DNA of 29,427 nt from positions 1-29,427 of the IMG/VR virus record IMGVR_UViG_3300023174_000502; one strand, 5' to 3'. The notes beneath the pieces are model-generated. The model worked only from the letters and a program-made list of their open reading frames with translations, ran no database searches and had not been told where the DNA came from. Numbering within the stretch: the first letter of the stretch is position 1; each line of letters opens with the position of its first letter. The stretch is from a virus. Shown one piece after another: positions 29,414 through 29,427 of the stretch. The translations under genes were made by a program, and so were the position numbers.

Positions 29414-29427
29414 GTCTCGCGTTCACC
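29414..29427. repeat. Right copy of 14-bp terminal direct repeat
   Basis: Last 14 bases of the window, identical to 2-15. It lies 41 bases upstream of the first gene's start, next to the packaging genes. If the ends are joined, the gap between the last gene (stop at 32) and the first gene (start 29373) is about 70-85 bases and would hold the late promoter and packaging site. Confidence 0.7.

Overview
The window looks like a whole or nearly whole genome of a small tailed dsDNA phage (Caudoviricetes, siphovirus type). Evidence: a lambda-type packaging module (small terminase, GpA-family large terminase, lambda-family portal, ClpP-like protease fused to the major capsid protein), a tail tube, a short tape measure and no sheath or baseplate genes. 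A 14-bp direct repeat lies at the two ends (2-15 and 29414-29427), so the sequence may be circular or carry a terminal overlap. I see no integrase, excisionase or CI-type repressor, so nothing supports lysogeny. The host cannot be named. Most of the window is GC-rich by eye. Several genes with a real 5' gap have A/C-rich leaders without a Shine-Dalgarno (SD) sequence, while translationally coupled small genes have good SD sites.

Layout. Every gene but one reads leftwards (minus strand), so the biological order runs from 29.4 kb down to 0. (1) 29373-22049, head: small ORF, Nu1-like small terminase, large terminase, a protein in the gpW slot, portal, protease-capsid fusion, small post-capsid proteins. 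(2) 22048-18712, adhesion and lysis: a repeat protein, a tail fibre with a C-terminal S74 intramolecular chaperone, a fibre-associated protein, small membrane proteins (holin candidates), a lipoprotein/spanin candidate and another appendage-type protein. This block sits between the capsid and neck genes, which is unusual. (3) 18712-10374, neck and tail: connector/stopper, gp10-like neck protein, tail terminator, tail tube, assembly-chaperone-position protein, tape measure (365 aa), distal tail proteins including a tandem paralogous pair, and an 890-aa AT-richer protein that is probably the receptor-binding tip. (4) 10372-10124: the only plus-strand gene, a small HELLH zincin-like protein. (5) 10053-32, DNA metabolism and regulation: metallophosphoesterase-like protein, winged-helix protein, lysozyme-like muramidase, ribbon-helix-helix-like protein, RuvC-like resolvase, a string of tiny coupled ORFs, SSB-like protein, a protein combining sigma-region-4-like, RNAP alpha-CTD-like and zinc-knuckle parts, DEDD exonuclease, Pif1-like helicase, PrimPol/D5 helicase, a stand-alone primase-type zinc-ribbon protein and a helix-turn-helix protein.

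How it works together. No family A, B or C DNA polymerase is visible. The PrimPol-D5 protein may therefore be the central replication enzyme, with Pif1 helicase, SSB-like protein, exonuclease, resolvase and the zinc-ribbon protein as partners. Between the PrimPol-D5 gene and the zinc-ribbon gene (677-851) is a set of GGGGCGGAT repeats in both orientations that can form alternative hairpins around an AT-rich core and the next gene's start codon. This is the best candidate for a replication origin or an RNA switch. A 14-mer beside it recurs once, in the other large intergenic region (8820-8833). The sigma4/alpha-CTD-like protein (4874-5275) is the best candidate for a new transcription-control system.
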